The position numbers were made by a program, and so were the translations under genes. Below, in pieces: positions 18,338 to 19,203 of a stretch of 19,203 nucleotides of DNA (position 1 is its first letter; each line of letters begins with the position of its first letter). Source of the stretch: Verrucomicrobiaceae bacterium. GTDB taxonomy: Bacteria > Verrucomicrobiota > Verrucomicrobiae > Verrucomicrobiales > Akkermansiaceae. The stretch covers positions 1 through 19,203 of the forward strand of contig CANBTO010000030.1 in assembly GCA_947372405.1 (NCBI GenBank), in the 5' to 3' direction. The notes under the pieces were generated by a model that was not told the DNA's origin, searched no databases, and worked only from the letters and a program-made list of their open reading frames with translations.

Positions 18338-18715
18338 CGCCGGGGACCATGGTGCATCGTCACCCGTACGGCAATCATCGACGGCAGCCGGAGTTGGTTC
18401 CGTCGTCACGGATGATGAAAACGCCACCGGCGGCATGGGTTGTAAGGGGGAAATGGGGGCGAATGCGGGAATTCCGGTGCCCTGAAGGGAGTGGACGAAA
18501 ATTTTGGGCCGGAAGTCGTGTGGTGAGTGTGCTCGCGGGAATGATTTTTCCTGCACAGACCGCCGCTACAGTTCCGCCTGTCCGGTGGTAGCTTGATCTA
18601 CTCCCCCGACCCGGAATTTTCATTGCCACATCAACGAATTTTCAGCCAAGATTCCGATGTTAGCCCTCGCGGATATTCGTCCACGATATGCTAAGAATAA
18701 AATCTGTTGGGCCGA
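18338..18715. other. Non-coding stretch, becoming AT-rich toward its right end
   Basis: No gene is supported here, although the M14 frame could extend to 18556. The GC content falls from about 18540 rightwards, marking the passage into the AT-rich end. GAATTTTC occurs twice (about 18613 and 18638), and TATGCTAAGAATAAAAT just before 18716 is A+T-rich enough to be part of a promoter for the small membrane gene. A GTTAG pentamer is at 18659-18663. No hairpin of note was seen. Confidence 0.5.
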
Positions 18716-19024
18716 ATGAAACAACTTGTAAAATCGCCGTCAATTCAGGGATCCGGGCTCCTCGTTTTAGTTATATGCGCTTTCGCGATGTTTCTTAATT
18801 CTGCTTTGTTCACGGCCATGAACGGCTATGTGCGCCATCCCGTAATGCAGATTGCATCGATTGCTCTCCCGGTCAATCTAAGCGGTTTGATCATAAGCTG
18901 GATTGCATTTGCTAGAGGGACAAGAAGAGGATTGGGTCAGATAGCGTTGGGGATGGTTCTACTTTCGATCATCAACTACTTCGTCGTCTGCAATCTGTGG
19001 ACTGTCTTTCTGCACGGCGAATAA
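18716..19024 (+). CDS. Small integral membrane protein of unknown function
   Basis: The 102-aa product has three hydrophobic helices: about residues 15-33 (LLVLVICAFAMFL), 45-64 (IASIALPVNLSGLIISWIAF) and 74-96 (IALGMVLLSIINYFVV). An arginine-rich loop (ARGTRRGLG) follows the second. The ATG at 18716 is preferred over the TTG at 18707. The gene is clearly less GC-rich than the others and uses TTA, ATA, AGA and similar codons freely, which suggests recent transfer or weak codon selection. The family is not recognised. It stands alone; the hairpins further right face the minus strand. Confidence 0.7.
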   Translation: MKQLVKSPSIQGSGLLVLVICAFAMFLNSALFTAMNGYVRHPVMQIASIALPVNLSGLIISWIAFARGTRRGLGQIALGMVLLSIINYFVVCNLWTVFLHGE

Positions 19025-19039
19025 TTGGGCGCCCTCTCC

Positions 19040-19077
19040 AAAACAAAAAATGCCCAACCCCAAAGATAGGTTTGGGC
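19040..19077 (-). terminator. Intrinsic terminator for a gene entering from the right
   Basis: On the minus strand, GCCCAA (from 19077 to 19072) and TTGGGC (19057 to 19052) form a stem, extended by CC/GG with a small bulge, and are followed directly by ATTTTTTGTTTT. This is a standard hairpin plus T-tract. It lies about 58 nt after the stop codon of the frame ending at 19135 and should end its transcript. Confidence 0.75.
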
Positions 19078-19095
19078 GATAGCCCCGAACCTATC
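19065..19095. repeat. Strong hairpin overlapping the terminator stem
   Basis: GATAGGTTTGGGC (19065-19077) pairs with GCCCCGAACCTATC (19082-19095) across a GATA loop, with one bulge and one G-T type mismatch. It shares 19065-19077 with the terminator stem, so the two foldings exclude each other. On a minus-strand transcript this hairpin would form first. Confidence 0.6.
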
Positions 19096-19134
19096 CGTTG
19101 TTGAACAGGCCCAGGGGGTGGCGCGTGCGGAAGG

Positions 19135-19203
19135 TTACGCGCTATGCGCTTTGATTTCAGGATTCAGGGTCAGCGACTTGCGGGCACCGGGGAGGCGGAC
19201 GCC
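19135..19203 (-). CDS. C-terminal end of an unidentified protein (cut by window edge)
   Basis: Only 22 codons are visible before a TAA at 19135-19137. The end reads RLPGARKSLTLNP followed by EIKAHSA, a basic tail. The well-formed terminator downstream supports a real gene end. I do not recognise the family, and too little is present to guess a function. Confidence 0.45.
   Translation of the reverse strand, partial: GVRLPGARKSLTLNPEIKAHSA

Overview
The window looks like chromosomal DNA from a GC-rich, Gram-negative bacterium, most likely a member of the Verrucomicrobiota (Luteolibacter/Haloferula-like). This rests on outer-membrane biogenesis genes (lnt, lptD), the mix of conserved and unrecognised lineage-type proteins, almost no Shine-Dalgarno motifs before the starts, and dispersed palindromic repeats. 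The taxonomy is inference; no rRNA or tRNA gene is visible. Gene density is high and the strands alternate.

Layout. Positions 1-531 (minus) hold the N-terminal part of a Fic-family protein cut by the window edge, preceded by a cluster of phased TTGAGAG repeats. Positions 724-3232 (minus) hold a small exported protein, a Tat-exported M15/YcbK-like peptidase and a Gfo/Idh/MocA oxidoreductase. The oxidoreductase start overlaps the stop of lnt (3229-4983), so these two are probably translationally coupled. lnt carries an in-frame palindromic repeat. A second, strikingly regular palindromic element with perfect 30-bp arms lies upstream at 5031-5167. A single-pass membrane protein of unknown function follows (5281-6456, plus).

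Positions 6561-9932 look like part of a hydroxyproline (or related D-amino acid) catabolic cluster: a DadA/glycine-oxidase-type FAD enzyme, a PAS-AraC regulator and a divergently transcribed 4-hydroxyproline 2-epimerase with both catalytic cysteines. Epimerisation of L-hydroxyproline followed by FAD-dependent oxidation of the D-epimer is the expected chemistry. The later steps (deaminase, semialdehyde dehydrogenase) and a transporter are not in the window.

Positions 9929-14147 hold a small unknown gene, a two-domain M16 zinc protease, a small anchored protein resembling part of Wzz-type chain-length determinants, and a nitroreductase. The nitroreductase directly follows lptD (14153-16615), which contains no cysteine. 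A TIGR01777/SDR39U1 protein diverges from lptD and converges with an M14-type zinc carboxypeptidase, overlapping it by 27 bp. The right end (about 18560-19024) is AT-richer and encodes a small membrane protein. A terminator on the minus strand and the last 22 codons of another minus-strand frame close the window.

The most interesting window-wide signal is the pentamer GTTAG/CTAAC. By hand count, 22 of the 27 TTAG/CTAA tetramers are GTTAG/CTAAC, mostly inside genes, where they impose rare codons and in two places supply stop codons. This looks like a selected, iterated genome motif.
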